A stretch of 64,000 bases of DNA from DASUNP01 sp963728545 (GTDB lineage Bacteria > Acidobacteriota > Blastocatellia > UBA7656), in NCBI GenBank assembly GCA_963728545.1, contig CAVSKO010000003.1, forward strand, positions 1,736,001 to 1,800,000. The letters are read 5' to 3'. The position numbers and the translations under genes are program-made. Below the pieces are notes generated by a model. That model saw only the letters and a list, made by a program, of their open reading frames with translations. It made no database searches and was not told the origin of the DNA. Shown in pieces: positions 23,401-42,288 of the stretch. Numbering within the stretch: the stretch's first letter is position 1; every line of letters begins with the position of its first letter.

Positions 23401-24689
23401 GCGATTCCTTCCATCAATGTTTGAATGTGTCCTGCCATCCGTTTAACCGCAATTCGATCGAACCGACGACAGTCATACCAGATGTCGAGCATCAGTTCTT
23501 GATTCGGCCAGGCCAACAGCGATAGCGGGAAATTCGGCATTTCATATGAGGAGATGCGGCGAATGCTGATGTCTGCTCCCGGCTCCTGTAGATCACTCTC
23601 TCTGGTTCGGCTCTCAAATATCAATAGGCTTTCAAATAGCGGCTTGCTGCGCGGCACTTCACTCCAGCCCTGAACTTGTACTAGCGGGGTGAATATGTAC
23701 TGGTATGCTTCAGCCTGCTGCGCTTGCAATTGTCTCAACCAGGTAAGAACCGGAGCATCCTCTTCTATCTGCGCTCGGACTACGAGGGTATTTATGAACA
23801 ACCCTACCATTGATTCCGCGCCGGCAAGGTCTGTCGGGCGGCCGGACATTGTGGTTCCAAAAACAACCTGTTGCTCACCGCTATAGCGGCTCAGCAACAA
23901 AGCCCATACGCCCTGCACCAGCGTATTCAACGTGAGCCGGTGGCGGCGAGCAAGGGATTGAAGTTTCGCCGTCTCGGCTAATGAAAACTTTAAGCTCTCT
24001 TTTTTGTAATCTTCTTTTTCGTCAGACGAATTACCGGCCGGACGGTCTACCGCGAAAGGTGTTGGCGCCGTGAAGTCTTTTAGCGTCTTCCGCCAGAACG
24101 CTTCGGCTTTTGACATATCCTGCCGTCTTAGCCAGCTAATATACTCTCGATATGGGCGCGGCTCCTTTAGTTGAATATTGCCGCCGCGCGCAATCGCCTT
24201 GTAGATGGTAAAAAGCTCCTTGAATACCAGCGAGACGGAAGTCCTGTCCATCAATGCATGATGAAATCTCCAGACGAAATGGTAGTACTGATCTGCCATC
24301 CGGATGAGAGTCAGGCGAATTATCGGCGCTCTTGACAGGTCGAATCCCTCTTCCTGATCTGCTTTGAGCAAGTCGCTCAACCCGTTTTGCTGTTGACTTG
24401 CGGCAATCCCGCGCCAGTCAAGATAAGTCCACGGCAGGTCTAAGCGCCGGTATACCACCTGGAGTGGATTGTCTCTGCGTTTCAAAACGAAGGCGGTGCG
24501 CAAAACGGGGTGGCGCTCCACCACACGCTCCCACGCGCGTTTCATCGCGGAGACGTCAAGCTCTCCCTCGATAGTGTAATTATCCTGCTCAAAGTACACT
24601 CTTGATTCCGGCGCATAAAGAGCATGAAAGATCATGCCCTCCTGCATTGGTGAAAGAGGATAGATATCTTCGATGTTATCCTTTTCCAT
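20484..24689 (-). CDS. NrpF: C-A(Ser) with embedded FkbM methyltransferase-T
   Basis: An intact 1401-residue protein; its ATG follows the PksE stop by one base. The C domain opens with YPLSPMQEGM and has HHALMDR (near residue 143), Arg in place of the usual Gly. The A domain has YTSGSTGQPKG (near 615), YRTGDAGRY (near 846) and pocket DVWHISLVD, a serine-type code. After motif A8 (YRIEPGEIE) the A domain is interrupted by about 220 residues of an FkbM-family (Methyltransf_21) SAM-dependent methyltransferase: FDVGANIGMF near 986, AFEP, and LLKIDAERSELDVL. The A domain resumes with LPDYMVPS and LTPNGKVNRK, then T (FFELGGHSLL near 1320). FkbM enzymes are O-methyltransferases, so O-methylserine is the natural prediction, though methylation of another group cannot be excluded. 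Confidence 0.93.
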   Translation of the reverse strand: MEKDNIEDIYPLSPMQEGMIFHALYAPESRVYFEQDNYTIEGELDVSAMKRAWERVVERHPVLRTAFVLKRRDNPLQVVYRRLDLPWTYLDWRGIAASQQQNGLSDLLKADQEEGFDLSRAPIIRLTLIRMADQYYHFVWRFHHALMDRTSVSLVFKELFTIYKAIARGGNIQLKEPRPYREYISWLRRQDMSKAEAFWRKTLKDFTAPTPFAVDRPAGNSSDEKEDYKKESLKFSLAETAKLQSLARRHRLTLNTLVQGVWALLLSRYSGEQQVVFGTTMSGRPTDLAGAESMVGLFINTLVVRAQIEEDAPVLTWLRQLQAQQAEAYQYIFTPLVQVQGWSEVPRSKPLFESLLIFESRTRESDLQEPGADISIRRISSYEMPNFPLSLLAWPNQELMLDIWYDCRRFDRIAVKRMAGHIQTLMEGIASDPAQRLSQLPLLTSSERHRLLVEWNNTEINYPTDQWIHESFEAQAERTPDAVAVVFENDRLTYRELNEKANQLALYLRELGVGPDVPVGICMHRSLDMVISLLAILKAGGAYVPLDPQYPQHRMSFIIKDAGVRMVLTQHNVVATPDDYNYQLACLDTLWDEIASYSRHNLKTELFGENLAYIIYTSGSTGQPKGVMNRHRGISNRLEWMQQAYGLDGTDRVLQKTPYSFDVSVWEFFWPLMAGARLVVARPGGHQDSRYLVEVINKEQITTLHFVPSMLGVFLEEEGVGRCESLRRVISSGEALSRKLQERFFERLAGVELENLYGPTEAAVDVTSWRCERGSKREAVPIGAPITNIKMYVLDEEKEPVPVGVRGEIYISGEGLGRGYVGKADMTAERFLPDPHSGREGERMYRTGDAGRYLEDGSIEYIGRVDHQVKLRGYRIEPGEIESALVMHPGLQDAVVTIHESDSGSARLVAYVVPDADCAKAARRMLQLEKEGLLSEQPRLELQNGMVVFCVSNKEEAKFIYKEIFEEQVYLRHGITLHEGSCIFDVGANIGMFTLSAGLLCKDAVIYAFEPIQPIFEILRLNTELYGLNVRLYDCGLSSEEGTSVFTYYPQFPGSSGRFGDKQRDWEILKTGILNMLETDGNQQAQSDGELDEIIGQRLTERLTSEQVPCRLRKLSDVIRENGIDRIDLLKIDAERSELDVLVGIDDDDWQKIEQIVMEVDDTEFRLERITELLERNGFQVIVEQESWCKDTGLYNVYARRAFEDRSDREPDIETASIKPPFELPLAWSSPARLTGDVRRYLQERLPDYMVPSAFVMLNNLPLTPNGKVNRKNLPALDLARSKVGPSFVAPRTPVEREVAEIWRDLLGAEQVGIYDTFFELGGHSLLLTQLATRIKKSFQVELPLQTLFNAPTIVDMTRAIAAAQVESEDLTETAQLIEELKQLSSDEIKAMLEAESGELV
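21090..21830 (-). other. FkbM-type methyltransferase inserted in the Ser adenylation domain
   Basis: The SAM-binding DVGANIG, the AFEP acidic loop and the KIDAERSE motif are present. The insertion lies between A-domain motifs A8 and A9. It is in frame with intact A-domain sequence on both sides. Confidence 0.85.
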
Positions 24690-24690
24690 T

Positions 24691-26140
24691 TTAGTTCTGC
24701 CCTTCTGCCACGGTTAGTTCTGCAATAAGCTCGTCAAGCTCTTCAAGACTCAGCCCCGCTTCGGTGAAATCCGAAGGCGTATAGCCTCTGGCTTCCGGGG
24801 ATTGACAGTGAGTGATTAGCCCCCTCAGCGATTCTATGAACCATGCAGCCAACCGCTCTACTGTTGGACGCCGATACACGTTCTCGCTGTAATGCCAGTC
24901 GATTCTCAGATGGTCGTCGATTATTCTTCCGATGATTTCAATCAAGTGGCTACGGGTTCCGGTCGGACCATAGGCCGGGCCGCTGGACTCTCGTGCCGGC
25001 CCGAACAGAGTAATCATTGAGATAGCCTGGTCAAGCTGGCCCAGGTAGAGAAATCCCACCTCAGGTGCCGGCATCGCGCTCAAATGTTGAGCAACCGCTT
25101 TATCTCTTCTCAGGTATCGCAATAAACCGTAGCCCATACCCTTGTTCGGAATCGCGCGTACTTGCTCTTTGATCGATTTCAACGCATCTCCTGGAGCGGT
25201 ATCCTTCTCCAATGTCAATCTGAGGGGAAAGACGCTGGTGAACCATCCGACCGTGCGTGACAAGTCAACGTCATCGAAGATTGCTTCTCGGCCATGTCCC
25301 TCAAGATCAATCGCCAAAGATGAGCTTCCGGTCCATGTGGTGAATGCCTGTGACAAGGCCGTCAAAATCACCTCGCTCGTCTGCAAGCGATATGACGCCG
25401 GGGCCTCTTGCAGCAGGGCCTGAGTCTCTTGCGCGGTAAGCGATACGGACACAACCCGAGACGAGCCTTCTGTATTCGCGCCCTCAGAAAAATCTACCGG
25501 CAGACTGGCGGTCGGCGCTTGAGGCGCGGCCAGCCAGTAGGTCAACTCTTTTTCGACATCTGCTGATTGCGCGTACTCTGTCAGCCTGTCGGACCATTGC
25601 TTATAAGATGTTGTCTTTGATCCGAGTTCAATTGCCTCACCCCGGCTCAACTGGTTATAGGCGGTAATCAAGTCTTCCATCAAGATTCGCCACGATACTC
25701 CATCGATGGCAAGGTGGTGAATGACAATCAGCAGCCTTGCGTGCTTTTGAGCGCCCAGGTCAAAGAAAACGGCTCGCACCAGCGGCCCCTCAGATAAATT
25801 CAAGCTAGCTTGTATCTCTGCGGCGGCCACTTCGATAGCGGCCCCTTGACCGGCCTCGGCCACATTCGACATATCTATGCGAGCAAAGGGCGGCTCTCCT
25901 TCGGCGCCTGCATTGAATTGTTGCCAGCCGGATTCTCCCCGGCTAAACCGAAGCCTCAACGCATCGTGATGCAATAGCAAGTGATTCAAGCTCTGCTCAA
26001 ACAGGGTGAGATTCAACGGCTGCCTGACTTCCACCAGAAGCGCTTGATTAAAGTGATGAAGGTCGGAAAGATTTTTCTCGAACAGCCAATGCTGGATGGG
26101 TGTCAGAGGTAACGGGCCTGTCACAATGCCTTGTTCAGCC
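24691..26140 (-). other. Epimerization domain at the end of a polyketide module
   Basis: The E-domain family is shown by LPLTPIQHWLFE, HHLAIDGVSWR, EGHGRE and the VGWFTS motif. All key residues look intact, so it may be active, but what it would epimerize is unclear. Confidence 0.85.
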
Positions 26141-29100
26141 TGCATTGCCCTGGTCGTGCCTGCGACCGCTGCCAGTTCAGCAACCGTCTGATGCTCGAAG
26201 ACCTGTTTGGGAGTCAGATGAAGGCCCGCTTTATTAATCCTCGCGATAACTTGAATGCTGATCAGAGAGTCCCCGCCTAGCTCAAAAAAGTTATCGTAGA
26301 TTCCTACTTTCTCAATGCCGAGTAACTCTTGCCAGATTCCAGCAATCGTTTGCTCGGCCTCATTAGTTGGGGCGAAATAATCATTCGCCAATTCAGGCCG
26401 CGCATGTGCCGGCCTTGGTGATGCCTGTTTGGTTAAATGCCCTAAAACTAGTGATGACGATAACGGTTTGTTCTGCGCTATCCGAGTCTTAAAATCCTTT
26501 ACGGACACAACGACCTGAGGCAGCGAGCTACGCAGGACACGGCTGAATACCTCTACTCCCTCTTTGGGCAGTATGTATTCATCGGAACCTGCTCGCATAC
26601 CGTCATTGGCCGCCATTCCGACCTGCTCCCAGGTATCCCAATTAATAGAGGCGACAAATGTCTTCCGTTCCGAACTATTGCAATGATGGGCGAATGCGTC
26701 GAGAAAGGCATTGGCGGCGGAATAGTCAACTCCTCCCGGCATACCCAGGAAGGAGCGAAGTGATGAGCAGAGGATAAAGAAATCAAGTTTCTCATCCTTG
26801 AATATAGTGTCGAGCACTAATGTTCCCTTGACCTTGGGGGCCAGTACCTTTTCCGCCATCTCAGGTGTTTTGAATTGAATTAATCCTTCGGGAGCAACCC
26901 CGGCGGCGTGGATGACACCATCTATCCTCCCATATCGCTCCTTCACCCTCTTCACTATCCCTCTCATCTCCTCCTCACTCACCACATCTCCTCGCTCTAC
27001 TACCACCTCTCCTCCTTGCTCTCCTATCTCCTTTACTCGCTCCTCTACTCCTCTCTCCTCTACTCCTCTCCTGCTCACCAACACTACCTTCCCCTTCACT
27101 TCTCTGCTCAAGTACTCTGCTATCTCTAGCCCCACTCCTCCCAGCCCTCCTGTTATCACGTACACTCCTCCTTCTCTCAATCTTCTCTCCCCTTCTACGC
27201 CTTCTATCCTCACTCTCTCATACCTCTGCACCCATCTGTGCCTTCCTCGGTATGCCACTGCCTCCTCTCCTCCTACTTCTCCTCCCACCTCCACCTCTCT
27301 CATCATCTCCTCTATTATCCGCTCTCCTTCTCCTTCTCCTCTTCCCTTTATCTCCACGTCTACGCTCCGACACCTCACTCCGGGGTACTCCTGTCCTATC
27401 ACCTTGCACGGCCCCAGCACCATCGCTTTCTCTGCGATTATCTCCTCCTCTCCTGTCACCTCCTGCACGTTGTTGCTCATTACGACTATCTCTATGCTTC
27501 TCTCAGAGCTTGCTTCTCCTATCCCTCGCTCCACCATCTGCTTGCCCAACGCTTGTGCCAGGTATATCAGGCTGTAGAAGCTCTCTTCTCCCCGCTCTGC
27601 GCCCTGGCGGCTCTCCGGCTCATCTTTTGCTCCCTCCTCACTCAGGCTCAAACAGTGGAGTATCTTTAGTCTTGGGGAGTCGGCTATCTCTCCCAAAAGC
27701 GCGCTGTAATCTTCTGCTTCTTGAGGGTTGATCCTGTATTGGCTCTCGGAGTCTCTTGAGAAGTGGCTTCCCCGGATCACTCTGATTACCTCCCGGCCTT
27801 CCTGCTCATATCTTTCTGCTATCTCTCTGCCTATCCCTTTCTCCTCGGTTATTATCACCAGTTTCGTATGGTGGTCTGAATCTCTCAAAGATTGTGGAAG
27901 CGCGGAGCGTTTCCAGGAGGGGACATAAAACCAATCAGCAATGTCAGCCTCTTTCCTTACTTCCTCTCCTCCTCTCTTCCTCCTTCCTCTTCCTTCTCCT
28001 TCTGCTCGCCTCTCTATCCAATACCTCTCCCTCTCAAATCCATACGTCGGTAGCTCCTCTCTCATCCTCTCCTCTCCTTCATACATCCTTCCCCACTCCA
28101 CCTCCACTCCTCTCACCCACATCTCTCCTATCCCTCTCATCACCTCCTCCTCTTCTCTCCTTTCTCCTTCACTTCCTTTCCTCCCTCTCATCATCCTCAC
28201 TGCTCTCTCTTCGCTTCCTCTTCCTTCCCATATCCCACTCAACACTTCTCCTGGCCCTACCTCCACCATCACTCGCTTTCCTTCTCTCCTCAATCTCTCT
28301 ATCCCTTCCCAATACCTCACCTCTCCTCTCATCTGCCTCACCCAGTACTCCTCCTCTACCACCTCCTCTCCTCTTATCCTCCTCCCTGTCACATTCGACA
28401 CATACTCTTTCTTCGGCCTCCTCAGCTTTATCTCCCTCACATACCTCCTCATCTCTCCTTCTATCTTCTCCATCTTTGCTGAATGAAACCCTCTACTCAC
28501 TCCTAACCTCTTCCACCTCTCTCCTCTCTTCTCCAACTCTGCCTCCACCTCCTCCATCTCTTCTTCTCCTCCACTTATCACCACCTGGCGCTCTCCATTT
28601 ATCGCTCCTATGCTCACTCCCTTTCCTCTGATCAACTCTCTGGCCTCTCCCTCGCTCATACTCACTGCCACCATCAACCCCTCTTCCGTTCCCTCCATCA
28701 ACTGCCCTCTCATCGCCACCAACCCCAACGCCTCTTCCAACTCCATCACTCCTGCCTCACACGCCGCCACATACTCTCCTATCGAGTGCCCTATCATCAC
28801 CTCCGGCTCGATCCCATACCCTGATAGCATCTCGCTCATCGCGTACTCTATGACAAACAGCGCCGGCTGCGTCACATATGTCTTGTTTATCTCCCCGCTC
28901 CCTCTTCCACTCCCGTACAACACTTCTCTTAAATCCACTCCCATCCATCTTTTCAATCTCTCCGAACAGTAATCTACTACCTCTCTGAACCTCCTCTCTG
29001 CTCGGTACAGCCCCTCTCCCATCCCCTCATACTGCGACCCCTGCCCCGGATACATGAACACCACTCCCGGTGCTCCTGCTTCCACTTCTCCTCTCAAGAC

Positions 29101-30645
29101 TCCTTCTCCTGCTTCTAGCTTTCTCTGTCCATCCTCCACGCCTCTGCACACTACTGCCGCTCGCCACCTCATCGCTTTCCGCCCCACCTGTAACGTGTAG
29201 GCCGCGTCTGCTATGTTCTCCACTCGCCCTTCTCTCATCCACTTCGCCAGTCTCTGTCCGGCTTGCTCTAACCCTCTTTCTGTCTTTGCTGACATCACCA
29301 TCACATGGCTCTCTCTGCTTGTCTCTTGCCTTCGCCGATATGGCCCTTCTTCCAACACCACGTGCGCGTTCGTCCCTCCTATGCCGAACGAACTCACTCC
29401 TGCTCGCCTCGCCCCTGCTCCTTTCTTCCATTCTCTCAACTCGCTGTTTACATAAAACGGACTCCCTGAAAACTCTATCCGAGGGTTTGGCTCGCTGTAG
29501 TGGAGGCTCGCAGGTATCTGCCTGTGCTTGAGCGATAGCACCGTCTTTATCAGCCCTGCCACTCCTGCCGCCGTGTCGAGGTGGCCTATGTTGGTCTTGA
29601 CCGATCCTAATGCGCAGTAGGCTTGCTTTGTCGCCGATGAGAAGGCTTGCTTGAGCGCTTCGACCTCTATGGGATCGCCAAGCGCCGTGGCTGTCCCGTG
29701 CCCTTCGACATAGCTGATCGAGTCCGGCTCTACTCCCGAAACAGCCTGAGCAAGCGATATGACTTCTGCCTGTCCCTGGAGGCTGGGAGCGGTGTAACCG
29801 GCTTTCAAAGAGCCGTCGTTGTTGATGGCTGATCCGAGAATCAGGGCGTGAATGAGGTCTCCGTCCGAGAGCGCATCCGAGAGTCGTTTGAGAACTACGA
29901 TGCCCACTCCACTGCCGCCGACCGTCCCTCCTGCTTTCGCGTCGTATGCTCGACAGTGCCCATCGGGTGAGAAAATTCCGCCTTCTTTGTGCAAGTATCC
30001 CGATCTCTGTACGGCTACTGTTACGCCTCCAGCCAGTGCCATATCACACTGATAGTTTAGTAAGCTCTGACAAGCGAGGTGAACAGCCACAAGCGATGTC
30101 GAGCAGGCCGTCTGCACACTCACCGACGGCCCTCTCAAATTCATCTTATACGACACCCTCGTCGCCAGATGATCCTTCTCATTGCCTATCGCCGTCTGCA
30201 TCCCTCCCACTGCTCCCGCGTACTCACGGTTCGTGTACAGGTTCAGCAGGTATCCGTTCATCCCTGCTCCGGCGAATACTCCTATCGCCCCTCTGTACCT
30301 CTCCGCGTCATATCCGGCTCTCTCTATCGCCTCCCACGCACACTCCAAAAACAGCCGTTGCTGGGGATCGGTTATCTCTGCCTCTCTCGGTGTGAATCCG
30401 AAAAACCCTGCGTCAAACTCCTCTACCCTATCGAGCAGCCCAGTAGCACGCACATAGTTTCTCTGCTCAAGAACAGAGGCATCTACGCCTGCCTCCAGTA
30501 GCTGTGCATCTGTGAGGAAGGTGAGAGACTCCTTGCCCTCGCGGAGGTTCTCCCAGAACTCCTCGATGCTGTTTGATCCGGGAAATCTCCCCGTCATCCC
30601 GATTATTGCTATGCTCTCTATAGATTCTGCCATTGACTTATCCAT
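24691..30645 (-). CDS. PksE: KS-AT-KR-T followed by an epimerization domain
   Basis: An intact 1984-residue protein. KS with TACSTS (near residue 180), EGHGTAT and NIGHLD; malonyl-type AT (PGQGSQ near 532, GHSIGE near 618, GFHS); KR with TGGLGGVG (near 1165) and an intact DYSAAN; carrier domain FFELGGDSLISIQ (near 1457), the GGDS form usual before epimerization domains; then an epimerization (E) domain with HHLAIDGVSWR (near 1648), EGHGRE (near 1785) and VGWFTSVFP. It accepts the Asn-ended chain from NrpD and adds a reduced malonate. An E domain is odd here because a malonate-derived alpha carbon bears no substituent to invert. The next protein begins with a YPLSPMQEGM condensation domain of the type that follows E domains, so T-E plus the next C may be left from an NRPS module whose C-A part was replaced. 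The stop codon is one base before the NrpF ATG. Confidence 0.95.
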   Translation of the reverse strand: MDKSMAESIESIAIIGMTGRFPGSNSIEEFWENLREGKESLTFLTDAQLLEAGVDASVLEQRNYVRATGLLDRVEEFDAGFFGFTPREAEITDPQQRLFLECAWEAIERAGYDAERYRGAIGVFAGAGMNGYLLNLYTNREYAGAVGGMQTAIGNEKDHLATRVSYKMNLRGPSVSVQTACSTSLVAVHLACQSLLNYQCDMALAGGVTVAVQRSGYLHKEGGIFSPDGHCRAYDAKAGGTVGGSGVGIVVLKRLSDALSDGDLIHALILGSAINNDGSLKAGYTAPSLQGQAEVISLAQAVSGVEPDSISYVEGHGTATALGDPIEVEALKQAFSSATKQAYCALGSVKTNIGHLDTAAGVAGLIKTVLSLKHRQIPASLHYSEPNPRIEFSGSPFYVNSELREWKKGAGARRAGVSSFGIGGTNAHVVLEEGPYRRRQETSRESHVMVMSAKTERGLEQAGQRLAKWMREGRVENIADAAYTLQVGRKAMRWRAAVVCRGVEDGQRKLEAGEGVLRGEVEAGAPGVVFMYPGQGSQYEGMGEGLYRAERRFREVVDYCSERLKRWMGVDLREVLYGSGRGSGEINKTYVTQPALFVIEYAMSEMLSGYGIEPEVMIGHSIGEYVAACEAGVMELEEALGLVAMRGQLMEGTEEGLMVAVSMSEGEARELIRGKGVSIGAINGERQVVISGGEEEMEEVEAELEKRGERWKRLGVSRGFHSAKMEKIEGEMRRYVREIKLRRPKKEYVSNVTGRRIRGEEVVEEEYWVRQMRGEVRYWEGIERLRREGKRVMVEVGPGEVLSGIWEGRGSEERAVRMMRGRKGSEGERREEEEVMRGIGEMWVRGVEVEWGRMYEGEERMREELPTYGFERERYWIERRAEGEGRGRRKRGGEEVRKEADIADWFYVPSWKRSALPQSLRDSDHHTKLVIITEEKGIGREIAERYEQEGREVIRVIRGSHFSRDSESQYRINPQEAEDYSALLGEIADSPRLKILHCLSLSEEGAKDEPESRQGAERGEESFYSLIYLAQALGKQMVERGIGEASSERSIEIVVMSNNVQEVTGEEEIIAEKAMVLGPCKVIGQEYPGVRCRSVDVEIKGRGEGEGERIIEEMMREVEVGGEVGGEEAVAYRGRHRWVQRYERVRIEGVEGERRLREGGVYVITGGLGGVGLEIAEYLSREVKGKVVLVSRRGVEERGVEERVKEIGEQGGEVVVERGDVVSEEEMRGIVKRVKERYGRIDGVIHAAGVAPEGLIQFKTPEMAEKVLAPKVKGTLVLDTIFKDEKLDFFILCSSLRSFLGMPGGVDYSAANAFLDAFAHHCNSSERKTFVASINWDTWEQVGMAANDGMRAGSDEYILPKEGVEVFSRVLRSSLPQVVVSVKDFKTRIAQNKPLSSSLVLGHLTKQASPRPAHARPELANDYFAPTNEAEQTIAGIWQELLGIEKVGIYDNFFELGGDSLISIQVIARINKAGLHLTPKQVFEHQTVAELAAVAGTTRAMQAEQGIVTGPLPLTPIQHWLFEKNLSDLHHFNQALLVEVRQPLNLTLFEQSLNHLLLHHDALRLRFSRGESGWQQFNAGAEGEPPFARIDMSNVAEAGQGAAIEVAAAEIQASLNLSEGPLVRAVFFDLGAQKHARLLIVIHHLAIDGVSWRILMEDLITAYNQLSRGEAIELGSKTTSYKQWSDRLTEYAQSADVEKELTYWLAAPQAPTASLPVDFSEGANTEGSSRVVSVSLTAQETQALLQEAPASYRLQTSEVILTALSQAFTTWTGSSSLAIDLEGHGREAIFDDVDLSRTVGWFTSVFPLRLTLEKDTAPGDALKSIKEQVRAIPNKGMGYGLLRYLRRDKAVAQHLSAMPAPEVGFLYLGQLDQAISMITLFGPARESSGPAYGPTGTRSHLIEIIGRIIDDHLRIDWHYSENVYRRPTVERLAAWFIESLRGLITHCQSPEARGYTPSDFTEAGLSLEELDELIAELTVAEGQN
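26894..30613. repeat. PKS cassette repeat, copy 1 (in PksE)
   Basis: Near-identical to 34689-38447. It runs from the start of the KS into the KR (HAAGVA), after which the two proteins diverge sharply. Divergent patches lie near 29960-30080 (KS) and 27870-27915 (linker before KR). Confidence 0.9.
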
Positions 30646-30679
30646 TGACTTTTAGCCTCTGCCTGACAAGTTGCTTTTG

Positions 30680-41821
<11,142 letters not shown>

Positions 41822-41826
41822 GATAG

Positions 41827-41835
41827 CTCACCTTT
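41827..41835 (-). promoter_or_regulatory. Ribosome binding site of NrpD, supporting a GTG start
   Basis: The minus strand reads AAAGGTGAG, ending five bases before the GTG at 41821. The 98-base gap to NrpC otherwise shows no clear promoter or hairpin. Confidence 0.6.
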
Positions 41836-41919
41836 CATCTCCCGGATAACCTCAGGCAAACAGAGTTTCATCCTGTTTGTGGGAAAAATCCGAATCGGGT
41901 TGAGATATACAATATGGGT

Positions 41920-42288
41920 CTATTCTTGTGCGGAGAGCGTATATTTCACTTCGGCGGTTGAAAGCTGATCGACTTGCTTGAATGTCCGGGCGATCTCTTC
42001 AACGATCTCCCGGTCGCCCCAAACCTGCGAGATCACATTGACCATACCTTCGACAGTAGGCTCCCGAAAGAGATTCCGCAGTGGCAATTCTACTCGGAAG
42101 ATGCTTCGCGCTCTTGATATAACCTGAGTCGTGAGCAGGGAGGTCCCTCCCAAAGCGAAGAAGTTGTTGTGAATTCCGATTTTCTCTAAACCTAGCGCTC
42201 GCGCCCAGATTTCTGCTATTACCTCTTCAGCAGGGGTGCGCGGCGCAACGAAACTCTCTTCCAGCTCAAGCTGTGATTGACCGAGCAA
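41920..42288 (-). CDS. NrpC, C-terminal fragment: final carrier domain
   Basis: This is the last 120 or so residues of NrpC. The carrier domain reads FFALGGTSLLTTQ, so the residue before the phosphopantetheine Ser is Thr instead of the common His or Asp; the Ser itself is present. It ends with a short tail (YTLSAQE) and no condensation or thioesterase domain. The peptide therefore passes to the N-terminal C domain of NrpD, whose GTG start lies 98 bases downstream. Confidence 0.85.
   Translation of the reverse strand: MLGQSQLELEESFVAPRTPAEEVIAEIWARALGLEKIGIHNNFFALGGTSLLTTQVISRARSIFRVELPLRNLFREPTVEGMVNVISQVWGDREIVEEIARTFKQVDQLSTAEVKYTLSAQE

Noticed and set aside
26900..28640. Long plus-strand open frames rich in Ser, Leu and Pro
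   Set aside because: They mirror purine-rich coding on the minus strand, have low-complexity composition and lie inside intact PKS domains. The same holds for similar frames near 76-672, 8392-9021, 34700-36300 and 54350-58280.
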